Positions 18,201 to 25,597 of a stretch of 64,000 bases of DNA are shown here, in pieces. The notes under the pieces are model-generated. The model saw nothing but the letters and a program-made list of their open reading frames with translations, searched no databases and had not been told where the DNA came from. Source of the DNA: Neisseria animaloris (GTDB lineage: Bacteria; Pseudomonadota; Gammaproteobacteria; Burkholderiales; Neisseriaceae); assembly GCF_900637855.1 (NCBI RefSeq), contig NZ_LR134440.1, positions 868,001 to 932,000 of the forward strand. Reading direction: 5' to 3'. The position numbers and the translations under genes are program-made. Positions within the stretch are counted from its first letter, which is position 1, and each line of letters opens with the position of its first letter.

Positions 18201-19442
18201 AATATGGTTGCGGTAGGCGAAACCGCGCAGACGTTTGCCGTCGCGGCCGTAAACGGCGGTCAAATCGCCATAGCCGTCGTAGCCGTAGCGCACCAGTTCG
18301 CGGCTGTTGAAGGTAACCGAGGTTAGGCGGTTGACGTAAAGGTGGTCGTCTTTGCCGACAAATACGCCGTGTTCGGCAGCGGCATCGAATACTTCGTCGC
18401 TGTCGTTTAGGCGGATGGAGGAGAAATGTAATTGGAACTGCCTGCCGTTGCTGTCGTAAACGCTGTGCGGCAGTCCGTTGTCGCCGTAGCAAAGGCGGAT
18501 GTGGTGATGGTTGCGGTCGAGTTGGGCAATGAGCTGGTAAACGCCGTCGCCTTCGTCGACTTCGGCGAACCACAAACGGGCACCGCCGTCAGGTGAGGCG
18601 ATTTGGTAGAGGCCGTCTGAAACTTGTGAAAAATAGATTTGCTCTTCGTGGTCGAAATAGGCATCTTCCAAACCGTAGGGGTCTTCTTCCGCAGGGTCGG
18701 CAACGGGGTCGGCCTCTTCTGTGTCGAAGTCGTCTTCATCATCGGCATATTGCGGTTCGTCTTGCTCGTCGTCGATATCCGGCAGCGGAATTTCCCGGCC
18801 TTGTTCGTCAATGTAGAGGAAACCGTCCTGCGTCCGTTCCAACCGCATCGAAAACGGCAGCGACCAGCCCTGCCCCAACCAGCCGTTGCCGGGTTGGTCG
18901 GAATAGTAGCTGCGCTGCCAGATTAGGGGGAGAGGGGAATCGAAAACAAAGTCGGTTTCTTCGGGAAGGACTTTAATACCCAGTATGGCATTCACCGGAC
19001 GACCGACTGCACCGCCCTTGCCACCGCCTTTACACGGACAACCTCCCGAACCGGCTCCTCTTCCTCCTGCGGGCCTGCCTTTACGCCCCCTGCCTTTTTT
19101 TCCTTTCCCTTGAGTAACCAGCCCGCCGTTAAATCCCATTCCACCGCCGCCACTGAACCCTTTAACGGTCTTTTTAGTAGGCGGCTTCGGCCCCGGAACC
19201 CCTGGAATCATCAAGGCTAAGGAAATCACGGTAGAAGCAACATCAACGGCTGCCGATACGGCGGAATCGGGGGAAGCAAGAGACAAAGCGGTAGAAGCAA
19301 CATCGGCCACCATTTCGATCACATCAACGGGGCCGGCGGCATTGGTCAGCGGTTCGGGCGGATTGGCGGAACCTTGGGATACCATGGCCGGCGCGGAAGG
19401 CTGGGGAATGAGAATGCCTATGGTGTTGCCGAAAGATGCCAT
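15297..19442 (-). CDS. Full-length Rhs polymorphic toxin with LHH nuclease tip
   Basis: 1381 aa, start ATG 19442 with GGAG upstream. Order: a hydrophobic segment (~38-85), a Gly/Lys-rich linker with GCPC (~92-145), the Rhs entry domain VLPEETDFVFDSPLPLIWQRSYYS (~155-185), an acidic insert (~215-260), YD repeats to ~1200, then SDPIGLFGGDNLY and DPWGL at ~1245. The ~132-aa tip has INLHHSKQDGRGPLFEL (LHH near 1307-1309), HPHHPVDRKSF and QYWIDRAK, matching the LHH group of HNH/endonuclease VII toxins. No PAAR motif is visible. It is divergent from the T6SS operon and probably its cargo. The DNA changes abruptly at ~17109: upstream is GC-rich and near-identical to 5143-6621, downstream (residues ~780-1381) is AT-rich, so the gene is a recombinant. 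Confidence 0.93.
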   Translation of the reverse strand: MASFGNTIGILIPQPSAPAMVSQGSANPPEPLTNAAGPVDVIEMVADVASTALSLASPDSAVSAAVDVASTVISLALMIPGVPGPKPPTKKTVKGFSGGGGMGFNGGLVTQGKGKKGRGRKGRPAGGRGAGSGGCPCKGGGKGGAVGRPVNAILGIKVLPEETDFVFDSPLPLIWQRSYYSDQPGNGWLGQGWSLPFSMRLERTQDGFLYIDEQGREIPLPDIDDEQDEPQYADDEDDFDTEEADPVADPAEEDPYGLEDAYFDHEEQIYFSQVSDGLYQIASPDGGARLWFAEVDEGDGVYQLIAQLDRNHHHIRLCYGDNGLPHSVYDSNGRQFQLHFSSIRLNDSDEVFDAAAEHGVFVGKDDHLYVNRLTSVTFNSRELVRYGYDGYGDLTAVYGRDGKRLRGFAYRNHIMIEHNQPDGLVSHYEYDRYDTDGKVLKSHTNLGEAWTFDYREGYTRVTDALGREEIYGFDENYEEIYHIDAAGHRSDTERDDWGRITLQRDELGRETRFGYDTFGNVISITAPDGSRTQIDYHDTLNLPVAVNDPAGRITEYAYDGRGNLIHITDPAGHSTGYTYNEQWLPATITDALGKTKQLEYDSDGQLIRYTDCSGQATRFSYTEYGDLETVTDALGHTTRHHYDAAGNHIRSDYPDGSSESFEYDRINRLIAHIDGLGAKTEYELAVDGLPVKRTNALGHSFGYRYDQARRLTTLTNENGDTYRLDYDNTDNLIQETGWDGKITGYTYDAAGQLTEQTEYGLSDGLNADRPEIWHIHKYRYNLMGQLIEKVSRKVEGKTTSNTEAYNRIRFEYDCLSGKLIKARNHHSSIEFIYDSIDQLIQETTVHNGYKVTVQHRYDALGNKIQTILPDGGLINNLYYGSGHLHQINLNGELIADIERNELHQEVSRTQGELTSYYEYDPMGRLRSQVTTANQILKNNSKLNTLVGGVVRRNYHYDKAGNLIQLIDLRSGVLNYVYDKLGRIQKNGKKTFAFDPADNILSEEHFNTEYKGRNIGIGNRLEKYNGIEYTYDALGNMIYRQLPNGESQFFHYDAESQLIFAEIKKANGETQIWEYTYDPLGRRLSKNRIDNNALKSKATVFIWDGRKLLQEYNYRGNYTYFYTDQDSYEPLAQVFHSKQDNKDYLSYFHTDQIGIPYEMTDQYGNLLWFGEYSAWGKLQKDERVYQNAHQPFRLQNQYYDVETGLHYNLYRYYEPDIGRFVSSDPIGLFGGDNLYTFAPNITAWIDPWGLNRFSRSIWQAPSRGTGQQYVVFQQGINWDQVDNKGRTNLERASKGIAPLGPDGRSINLHHSKQDGRGPLFELSGTSHSKFDRSNALHPYKVDGTGKHPHHPVDRKSFGRDRRQYWIDRAKAERRRRRATGRC
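17109..18587 (-). repeat. 1.48-kb direct repeat, copy 2 (Rhs core)
   Basis: Near-identical partner of 5143-6621, inside the intact rhs gene. The left edge coincides with the switch from GC-rich to AT-rich DNA in this gene. The right edge is where the truncated copy F departs into its boxA-like leader. Confidence 0.9.
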
Positions 19443-19781
19443 GAGATTACTCCGTCAAAATTCTGTTGTTTTTAAAATTAAAAATAGAGCGCCCGCAGGT
19501 TTCTGAAGTAAATTTTAAATCGCTTCTGCTCATTTGAAAATGCCGCTTTACAAACAACCGATCAAAAGCAATCTTAATTCAGACATCCAATATCCGTATT
19601 TGTTCCTTTTCACACGGGGCATCATAGGCAAATTATCAGGCCGTCTGAAAATAAAATAGTGTTAATCCGTTTATCAAAATATGGTAAAGTATCTGAAAAA
19701 TTCAAAATAAAAATATCAGCTAGGGGAATGATCGTCATTTCATTCATATTATTGGGATTACGATTGATGCTGCAAAGAGAA
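19443..19781. promoter_or_regulatory. Divergent rhs / T6SS intergenic region
   Basis: No gene is supported here. The region is AT-rich and must hold promoters for rhs (leftward) and tagF (rightward). A DUS copy lies at 19640-19651. An open frame runs into tagF from 19659, but its first 41 residues (basic then hydrophobic) do not resemble TagF and lack a ribosome site. I see no clear operator. Confidence 0.4.
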
Positions 19782-20318
19782 ATGCATTTTTTCGGCAAGT
19801 TAAACCAATCTCGCGACTTCATTGTTTCCGAGAATCTGCAAGCCGACGATAGACACTTTTGGGATGGCTGGTTTAGTCGTTGCACCAGTCAAGACAGATT
19901 AATTCCTTTTACCCGAAAAACATTTTCCACGCCGCGGATTTGGTTGTTTTGTATTAAATTGCCGGACGGTATTTTCTACACGGGGCTGGCAGCACTCAGC
20001 TCGGATCAAACCGGCAGGCAATATCCGTTTGTTTTATTCTGTAAACCCGATTCCGACTCGGACTTAACGGCACAAATTGAACTTTTTGCCGAAAAAACAG
20101 GTTTTTTCCGCGACACGTTGAATCACGGGAAATGCCTTATCAAAAATTGCAACACACACCCGCATCACACACAACCTGCTTTGCCCGAATCTTTTCTGCA
20201 TTATCTATCCAACAACGGCAACCCCGGCAGCTTCTGGCTTGAAAGCGAAAGCGGCCGCCATATAGAACACGAAGGACATCCTTCATGCTCTTTGTTTAAT
20301 AAATTATTTGGATCGTAA
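19782..20318 (+). CDS. tagF: T6SS-associated protein TagF
   Basis: A 178-aa TagF (DUF2094) family protein, starting MHFFGKLNQSRDF, which matches the family opening FGKLP-rgDF. The later W-rich FWDGWFSRC and the central RIWLFCIKLPDG...YPFVLFC fit the same fold. TagF represses T6SS assembly post-translationally in other bacteria. The start is uncertain: ATG 19767 and 19659 are in frame, but family alignment favours 19782. It opens the operon, ending four bases before tssA. Confidence 0.8.
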   Translation: MHFFGKLNQSRDFIVSENLQADDRHFWDGWFSRCTSQDRLIPFTRKTFSTPRIWLFCIKLPDGIFYTGLAALSSDQTGRQYPFVLFCKPDSDSDLTAQIELFAEKTGFFRDTLNHGKCLIKNCNTHPHHTQPALPESFLHYLSNNGNPGSFWLESESGRHIEHEGHPSCSLFNKLFGS

Positions 20319-20322
20319 GCTC

Positions 20323-21390
20323 ATGAAAACATTTCCCCGGTGGGACGAACCGATTTCAGCAGAAGCTCCGGCAGGAGTCGATATCGAATACGACAGCCGC
20401 TTTCTGGAGCTGCAAAGTGCTGCCGAAGGCAAGCCCGAGCAACAATACGGCGACACCATTATTCCGGCGGAAGAACCGGATTGGGCAACGGTAGAGAAAT
20501 TATGCAACCAATTGCTGGCCGAATCGAAAGACCTGCGCGTCTTGGCTTATTACACGCAAGCCCTCACCGCCAAACACGGGCTCGCCGGATTCTGCGCCGG
20601 TTGCGAAGCCATCAAAACCAATGTGGATTCGTACTGGGATTCCATCTACCCTAAGCTCGAAGATGAAGACGGCGAGTACGACCCGTTTTACCGCATCAAT
20701 GCACTCAGCGCTTTCACAACGCTCGACGGCATTGTTAAAGAAATTTTTCCGGCCAAACTGTTGATAAACGGGCTGACCCAGCAACCGGTTACCGTAAAAG
20801 AAGCGGTTTCCGTATTACAAGGCAACGTCCCGCAAAGCTATCCGGGCGGAAAAGACCGGCTGATGCTCGACATCAGGGTAAGCGCCGACACCGGCAAGCC
20901 GGAATTGGTGGCTTTAATCCAAGCATTAGGCCATCTGAAAGACATCCAAAGCACTTTCTCAACCAAGCTGCAAGACGAGCATTCCCTCAATTTCGAGGTC
21001 ATTCAAAAGCCGCTCACCCTGATTCATAAAGCCGTCAATTACAACGACGGCAGCACACCGCAGCCGCAACAGGCGGAACAAACGGATCCAACAGCCGAAA
21101 CTTCTGCCCCAACCGGCACACAAGAGCAAACGTCTTTCCAAGATGCCGATGCGTGGCGCCGTCTGAATATCAAAAACCGCGCCGATGTCGATTTGGCTTT
21201 GGAAAAAATCTGCGTCTATTTTGAAACCCTTGAGCCCAGCCACCCTGCCCCACTGTTTATCCGCAGGGTGCAGCGTCTGATGAACATGGATTTCTACGAC
21301 ATCATGAAAGACATCAGTCCGGAAAGCATTGCCAATCTTGAAGTTTTAATCGGCAAACCGGACGAAGAAACAGGAACTTCCGACGACTGA
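20323..21390 (+). CDS. tssA: T6SS protein TssA (ImpA N-terminal domain)
   Basis: A 355-aa protein, begun here at ATG 20323; a TTG at 20308 extends it by five residues over the tagF stop but is less likely. The N-terminal PRWDEPISAEAPAGVDIEYD is the ImpA-N signature, followed by a ~60-aa Gln/Thr/Pro-rich linker (~240-275) and a short C-terminal domain (RPxxxxIxR-like PAPLFIRRVQRLMNMDF). TssA organises baseplate docking and sheath polymerisation. Confidence 0.92.
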   Translation: MKTFPRWDEPISAEAPAGVDIEYDSRFLELQSAAEGKPEQQYGDTIIPAEEPDWATVEKLCNQLLAESKDLRVLAYYTQALTAKHGLAGFCAGCEAIKTNVDSYWDSIYPKLEDEDGEYDPFYRINALSAFTTLDGIVKEIFPAKLLINGLTQQPVTVKEAVSVLQGNVPQSYPGGKDRLMLDIRVSADTGKPELVALIQALGHLKDIQSTFSTKLQDEHSLNFEVIQKPLTLIHKAVNYNDGSTPQPQQAEQTDPTAETSAPTGTQEQTSFQDADAWRRLNIKNRADVDLALEKICVYFETLEPSHPAPLFIRRVQRLMNMDFYDIMKDISPESIANLEVLIGKPDEETGTSDD

Positions 21391-21458
21391 AACGGTCTAG
21401 GATTAATGCACTAAAGTTTGTTGGAAAACAACTTTAACAATTTTAGAGGTTAGCGAAA

Positions 21459-21977
21459 ATGTCACGAAACAAATCATCTGGTCAAAAGTTTATCGCCCGC
21501 AACCGGGCACCGCGCGTACAAATCGAGTACGACGTAGAGCTGTATGGTTCCGAGAAAAAAATCGAACTGCCGTTTGTAATGGGCGTGATGGCTGATTTGG
21601 TCGGCAAACCTGTCGAACCGCTGCCCGAATTGGCCGAACGCAAGTTTCTGGAAATTGACGTAGATAATTTCGACGAGCGTATGAAAGCCCTCAAACCGCG
21701 CGTGGCCTTCAACGTGAAAAACACGCTCACCGGTGAAGGCAATTTGAACGTAGAGCTCGAATTTGAAAGCATGGATGATTTCTCACCCGCCGCAGTAGCC
21801 AAAAAAGTAGAACCTCTAAACGAACTTTTGCAAGCGCGCACGGAGCTTTCCAACCTGCTCTCATACATGGACGGCAAGAGCGGTGCGGAGGAATTAATCG
21901 GAAAAGTCTTGGGCGACAGCGAGCTGCTGAAAAGCCTTGCAGCCGCGCCGAAAGCAACACCCAAAGACGAGCAGTAA
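21459..21977 (+). CDS. tssB: T6SS contractile sheath small subunit TssB
   Basis: A 172-aa VipA/TssB protein. Together with TssC it forms the cytoplasmic contractile sheath. Conserved stretches include SGQKFIARNRAPRVQIEYDVE, LPFVMGVMADLVG and LLSYMDGKSGAEE. AGAGG precedes ATG 21459. The tssA-tssB gap contains a stem (about 21412-21437) just ahead of the ribosome site, which may separate tssA from the more abundant sheath message. Confidence 0.97.
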   Translation: MSRNKSSGQKFIARNRAPRVQIEYDVELYGSEKKIELPFVMGVMADLVGKPVEPLPELAERKFLEIDVDNFDERMKALKPRVAFNVKNTLTGEGNLNVELEFESMDDFSPAAVAKKVEPLNELLQARTELSNLLSYMDGKSGAEELIGKVLGDSELLKSLAAAPKATPKDEQ

Positions 21978-22011
21978 TTTCGGATGAAAACCAATAAAGC
22001 GAGAGTGAATC

Positions 22012-23511
22012 ATGGCTGAAAAGCAATTAGATATCCAAGGGGGCGGCGGCGCGCAAACCGCGTTTGCAGCGAGCGAATTTGAACAACTGCTGCAAAAAGA
22101 ATTCAAACCCAAAACCGAAGAAGCCAAAAGTGCCGTAACCAACGCCGTAGCAACATTGGCCCAACAAGCCTTGCAAAATGTCGTTACGATTTCAGACGAC
22201 ACTTATCAAACCATCGAAGCAATCATTGCCGAACTCGACAGAAAACTTTCCGAACAAATCAATCTGATTCTGCACCACGAAGATTTTCAAAAGCTGGAAG
22301 GCGAATGGCGCGGTTTGCATCATTTGGTTACCAATACCGAAACCGACACCCTGCTGAAAATCAAAGTATTGCCGATTTCCAAAAAGGAAGTCGCCCGCAA
22401 CCTGAAGCGCTTTAAAGGCACGGCTTGGGATCAAAGCCCGCTGTTCAAACGCATTTACGAAGAAGAATACGGCCAGTTCGGCGGCGAACCTTTCGGCTGC
22501 TTGGTTGGTGACTATTATTTCGACCATTCCGCACCCGATGTGGAAATGCTCAACAGCCTCGAAAAAATTGCTGCGGCCGCACACTGCCCGTTTATTGCCG
22601 GCGCATCGCCCAAACTGATGCAGATGGAATCTTGGCAGGAATTGGCCAATCCGCGCGACTTAAGCAAAATCTTTCAAAACGCCGAATACGCACCGTGGCG
22701 CAGCTTGCGTGATTCCGAAGACTCACGCTATATCGGCCTGGCCTTGCCGCGTTTCTTGTCGCGCCTGCCTTATGGTGCCGGCACAAATCCTGTGGATGAA
22801 TTCGATTTCGAGGAAGAAACCGAAGGCGCGGATCACAACAAATACACTTGGGCCAACGCAGCCTATGCGATGGCGGTAAACATCAACCGCTCGTTCAAAT
22901 ACTACGGTTGGTGTACTTCTATCCGCGGCGTGGAATCCGGCGGCATCGTTGAAAACCTGCCCTGCCACACCTTCCCGACCGACGACGGCGGCGTGGACAT
23001 GAAATGCCCGACAGAAATCGCCATCAGCGACCGCCGCGAAGCCGAATTGGCCGCATTGGGCTTTATGCCGCTGATCCACCGCAAAAATACCGATTTGGCG
23101 GCGTTTATCGGCGCACAATCCCTGCACAAGCCTGCCGAATATTATGATCCCGATGCTACGGCCAATGCCCGTTTGTCCGCCCGCCTGCCTTATCTGTTTG
23201 CATGCTGCCGCTTCGCCCACTATCTGAAATGTATCGTGCGCGACAAAGTCGGTTCTTTCCGAGAACGCGAAGATATGGAGCGCTGGCTGAACGAATGGAT
23301 TATGAATTATGTAGACGGCGACCCGATTAACTCTACCCAAGAAACGAAAGCCCGCAAACCGTTGGCGGCGGCGGAAGTAGTGGTGGAAGAAGTGGAAGAC
23401 AACCCCGGATACTACACTTCCAAATTCTTCCTGCGTCCGCACTACCAACTTGAGGGGCTTACCGTTTCATTGCGCTTAGTTTCCAAACTGCCTTCGGCTA
23501 AACAGGAATAG
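22012..23511 (+). CDS. tssC: T6SS contractile sheath large subunit TssC
   Basis: A 499-aa VipB/TssC protein of normal family length, partner of TssB in the sheath. Recognisable stretches are LEGEWRGLHHLV near residue 95, PFIAGASP near 198, YTWANAAYAMAVNI near 283 and a C-terminal half with NPGYYTSKFFLRPHYQLEGL that carries the sheath core. It begins 34 bases after tssB. Confidence 0.97.
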   Translation: MAEKQLDIQGGGGAQTAFAASEFEQLLQKEFKPKTEEAKSAVTNAVATLAQQALQNVVTISDDTYQTIEAIIAELDRKLSEQINLILHHEDFQKLEGEWRGLHHLVTNTETDTLLKIKVLPISKKEVARNLKRFKGTAWDQSPLFKRIYEEEYGQFGGEPFGCLVGDYYFDHSAPDVEMLNSLEKIAAAAHCPFIAGASPKLMQMESWQELANPRDLSKIFQNAEYAPWRSLRDSEDSRYIGLALPRFLSRLPYGAGTNPVDEFDFEEETEGADHNKYTWANAAYAMAVNINRSFKYYGWCTSIRGVESGGIVENLPCHTFPTDDGGVDMKCPTEIAISDRREAELAALGFMPLIHRKNTDLAAFIGAQSLHKPAEYYDPDATANARLSARLPYLFACCRFAHYLKCIVRDKVGSFREREDMERWLNEWIMNYVDGDPINSTQETKARKPLAAAEVVVEEVEDNPGYYTSKFFLRPHYQLEGLTVSLRLVSKLPSAKQE

Positions 23512-23590
23512 TCGGGTTTGGTTTATTTAGTCGGGCATACTCGTGCCCTGTTGTCTGATCGCTTAAATTTCTTAACAAGGAGAGTAAAAC

Positions 23591-24073
23591 ATGGCTATTG
23601 ATATGTTCATGAAAGTTGAAGGTGTAAACGGCGAATCAAAAGATGCCAACCACAAAGACTGGACCAATATCGAAAGTTTCGACTGGGGTGCCGAACAACC
23701 CGGTTCGATGACCAGCGGTGGCGGCGGCGGTGCCGGCAAAGTGAATTTTAACGACTTGACCGTAGTGGCCGCCATTGATAAAGCCGCTCCGACCATTCTG
23801 AAAAATTGTGCTACCGGCCAACACTTGAGCAAAGTAGAAATCTCCGTGTGCAAAGCCGGCGGCGAGCAAATCGAATATTCGCGCACCACATTGGAAGACG
23901 TTTTGGTAACCGGTGTGAAATTCATCGGCGTACAAGGTGATGACGCGCTGAAAATGCGTTACTCATTCCAAGCTGCCAAAGTGAAAAACCAATATTGGGA
24001 ACAAACCGATAAAGGTTCCAAAGGCGCCGAAGTTCAGATGGCCTTCAACATCAAAGAAAACAAATCTGCATAA
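23591..24073 (+). CDS. hcp: T6SS inner tube protein Hcp
   Basis: A 160-aa Hcp with the typical opening MAIDMFMKVEGVNGES and the SGGGGGAGK loop; it forms hexameric rings stacked as the secreted tube. AAGGAGAG at good spacing marks a strong ribosome site at ATG 23591. A strong stem-loop follows at 24097-24130 and probably protects or ends most hcp message, consistent with the large amounts of Hcp needed. Confidence 0.97.
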   Translation: MAIDMFMKVEGVNGESKDANHKDWTNIESFDWGAEQPGSMTSGGGGGAGKVNFNDLTVVAAIDKAAPTILKNCATGQHLSKVEISVCKAGGEQIEYSRTTLEDVLVTGVKFIGVQGDDALKMRYSFQAAKVKNQYWEQTDKGSKGAEVQMAFNIKENKSA

Positions 24074-24096
24074 TCTTTATGCACGTTTAGTTGGAG

Positions 24097-24130
24097 AAGC
24101 CTGGCTTAAAAGGCGTTTTAAGTCAGGCTT
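24097..24130 (+). terminator. Stem-loop after hcp
   Basis: Arms of 15 bases (AAGCCTGGCTTAAAA / TTTTAAGTCAGGCTT) with one mismatch and a four-base loop. There is no long U-tract after it, so it may act as a leaky terminator or as a 3' stabiliser between hcp and the less abundant downstream components. A DUS follows near 24147. Confidence 0.6.
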
Positions 24131-24233
24131 TACATATATACACTTTTCAGACGGCCTCTACCCTTCTTGAAAAGTTGATTCGGGCTTTCGCTCTTACCGC
24201 ACTTTCTACAAAAATAAACAAGGAGTTGCTGAG

Positions 24234-25049
24234 ATGGATTTGAAAACTAAATTATCGGACATGATTGAACTGGTGCGTTCAAATCCCGACAATCAGGAAC
24301 ACCGTTTGGCATTGATTCAATATCTCTGCCTGTGTGCAAAATGGGATCAGGCGCTGAAACAGATCGGGCAATACCAAAAGCTCTTCCCCAACAGCCAAAA
24401 GCCCCTGATGCTCTATCTCATTGAAAATATCGAAGCCGAAATGCGCCGCCAAGCCGTTTTATCGGCACAGCAAAAGCCGAAAACGCTGGAACAGCACGCC
24501 GGCAAGCTCGATATTCTGCAAAAACAACTCTCTTTGGTCGCCCATGTAGCAGAACAAAAAAGCGCGGCCCTTGCCGACGACTACGCCGCTTTATCCGACG
24601 ACATCGACGAAATACCGGTAAACATTACCTATCTTCTGGCAGACAAATCGGTTGCCGATGCATCCGGCAGCTGGATCATAGACGGCGACGTGCGCACCGC
24701 CTTCGTTTACGAATACTTCTACCGCGGCCAATACTACTGGCAAACTTGGGGCTCCATCGAAAGCATTTCTTTCAAAGCACCCGCTTCCTTGCTCGACGTG
24801 ATTTGGAGGCCGTCTGAAATCACATTCAGCCACGGCGAATGCATCCAATGCACCAGCCCCGCCCGCTATGCCGTTTTACCGGATGCAGAATCGGAATGGT
24901 CGGATCTGCTGCTGCAATGCGCACAAACCGACTGGGTTGAAGCGGCAGACCAGCTTTTCACCGGCATCGGTCAGAAGATGCTGTACACCGACAACCATGA
25001 TTTCGGCCTGTTGGATATTCGCAGCATTAAATTCGGGCAACACCGTTAA
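24234..25049 (+). CDS. tagJ: T6SS accessory protein TagJ (ImpE/SciE family)
   Basis: A 271-aa protein with an N-terminal helical repeat region (LVRSNPDNQEHRLALIQYLCLCAKWDQAL) typical of ImpE/SciE and a C-terminal domain containing WQTWGSIESISFKAPASLLDVIWRP. TagJ proteins bind the sheath subunit TssB in other systems and are not essential. AAGGAG precedes ATG 24234. A DUS is embedded in the coding sequence near 24810. Confidence 0.88.
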   Translation: MDLKTKLSDMIELVRSNPDNQEHRLALIQYLCLCAKWDQALKQIGQYQKLFPNSQKPLMLYLIENIEAEMRRQAVLSAQQKPKTLEQHAGKLDILQKQLSLVAHVAEQKSAALADDYAALSDDIDEIPVNITYLLADKSVADASGSWIIDGDVRTAFVYEYFYRGQYYWQTWGSIESISFKAPASLLDVIWRPSEITFSHGECIQCTSPARYAVLPDAESEWSDLLLQCAQTDWVEAADQLFTGIGQKMLYTDNHDFGLLDIRSIKFGQHR

Positions 25050-25081
25050 ACCCACCCATCCTTCAGCCACGGCAATTAATC

Positions 25082-25597
25082 ATGTCGCCATTCAAAAACC
25101 AACTGCTGCCCTCTTTGTTCGACAGACTCACTGACGAAGAGCCGCGTAAGAAAAAAGAAGCACGACCCGATCAGGCCATCAATCTTGACCAATATCGGCA
25201 AGCCGTGCTGCGCGATATTCTTTACCTGTTGAACACCTGCAACCTGCAAGCGGAAACCATGGAGCAACACCTGCCCGCAAACGTGCGTTCGTCCACGCTC
25301 AACTACGGCATTCCGCCCCTTTCCGGCGTGAATTTTTCCGACATAGAATGGCAGGACGTGGAGCAAAACATCAAGCAGGCCATTCTCGATTTCGAACCGC
25401 GGCTCGACAGCAAATCGCTGCAAGTGATTGTGAACACCGAAGACGATGACGACGATGCCTTGCACAACAAACTTATCATTGAAATCAAAGGCCATCTGAA
25501 ACTCAACCCTTATCCAAAAGAATTCCTGCTGCGAACCAGCATGGATATCGAAACCGGGCTGTTTAATTTATTAGAAGGGGGAACGGGCCGTGAATAA
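25082..25597 (+). CDS. tssE: T6SS baseplate protein TssE (gp25-like)
   Basis: A 171-aa gp25-like baseplate wedge subunit. It opens with LLPSLFDRLTDE, the family motif, carries LNYGIPPLSGVNF in the centre and IEIKGHLKLNPYPKEFLLRT near the end. The stop overlaps the tssF start by eight bases, indicating coupled translation. Confidence 0.93.
   Translation: MSPFKNQLLPSLFDRLTDEEPRKKKEARPDQAINLDQYRQAVLRDILYLLNTCNLQAETMEQHLPANVRSSTLNYGIPPLSGVNFSDIEWQDVEQNIKQAILDFEPRLDSKSLQVIVNTEDDDDDALHNKLIIEIKGHLKLNPYPKEFLLRTSMDIETGLFNLLEGGTGRE

Noticed and set aside
19659..19781. N-terminal membrane segment for TagF
   Set aside because: TagF is cytoplasmic and its family motif begins at 19782; the extension has no ribosome site.
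21431..21446. boxA-like ACTTTAACAATTTTA ahead of tssB
   Set aside because: It lacks the GCTC/GTTC start of boxA and is explained as one arm of the local stem; too weak to claim.
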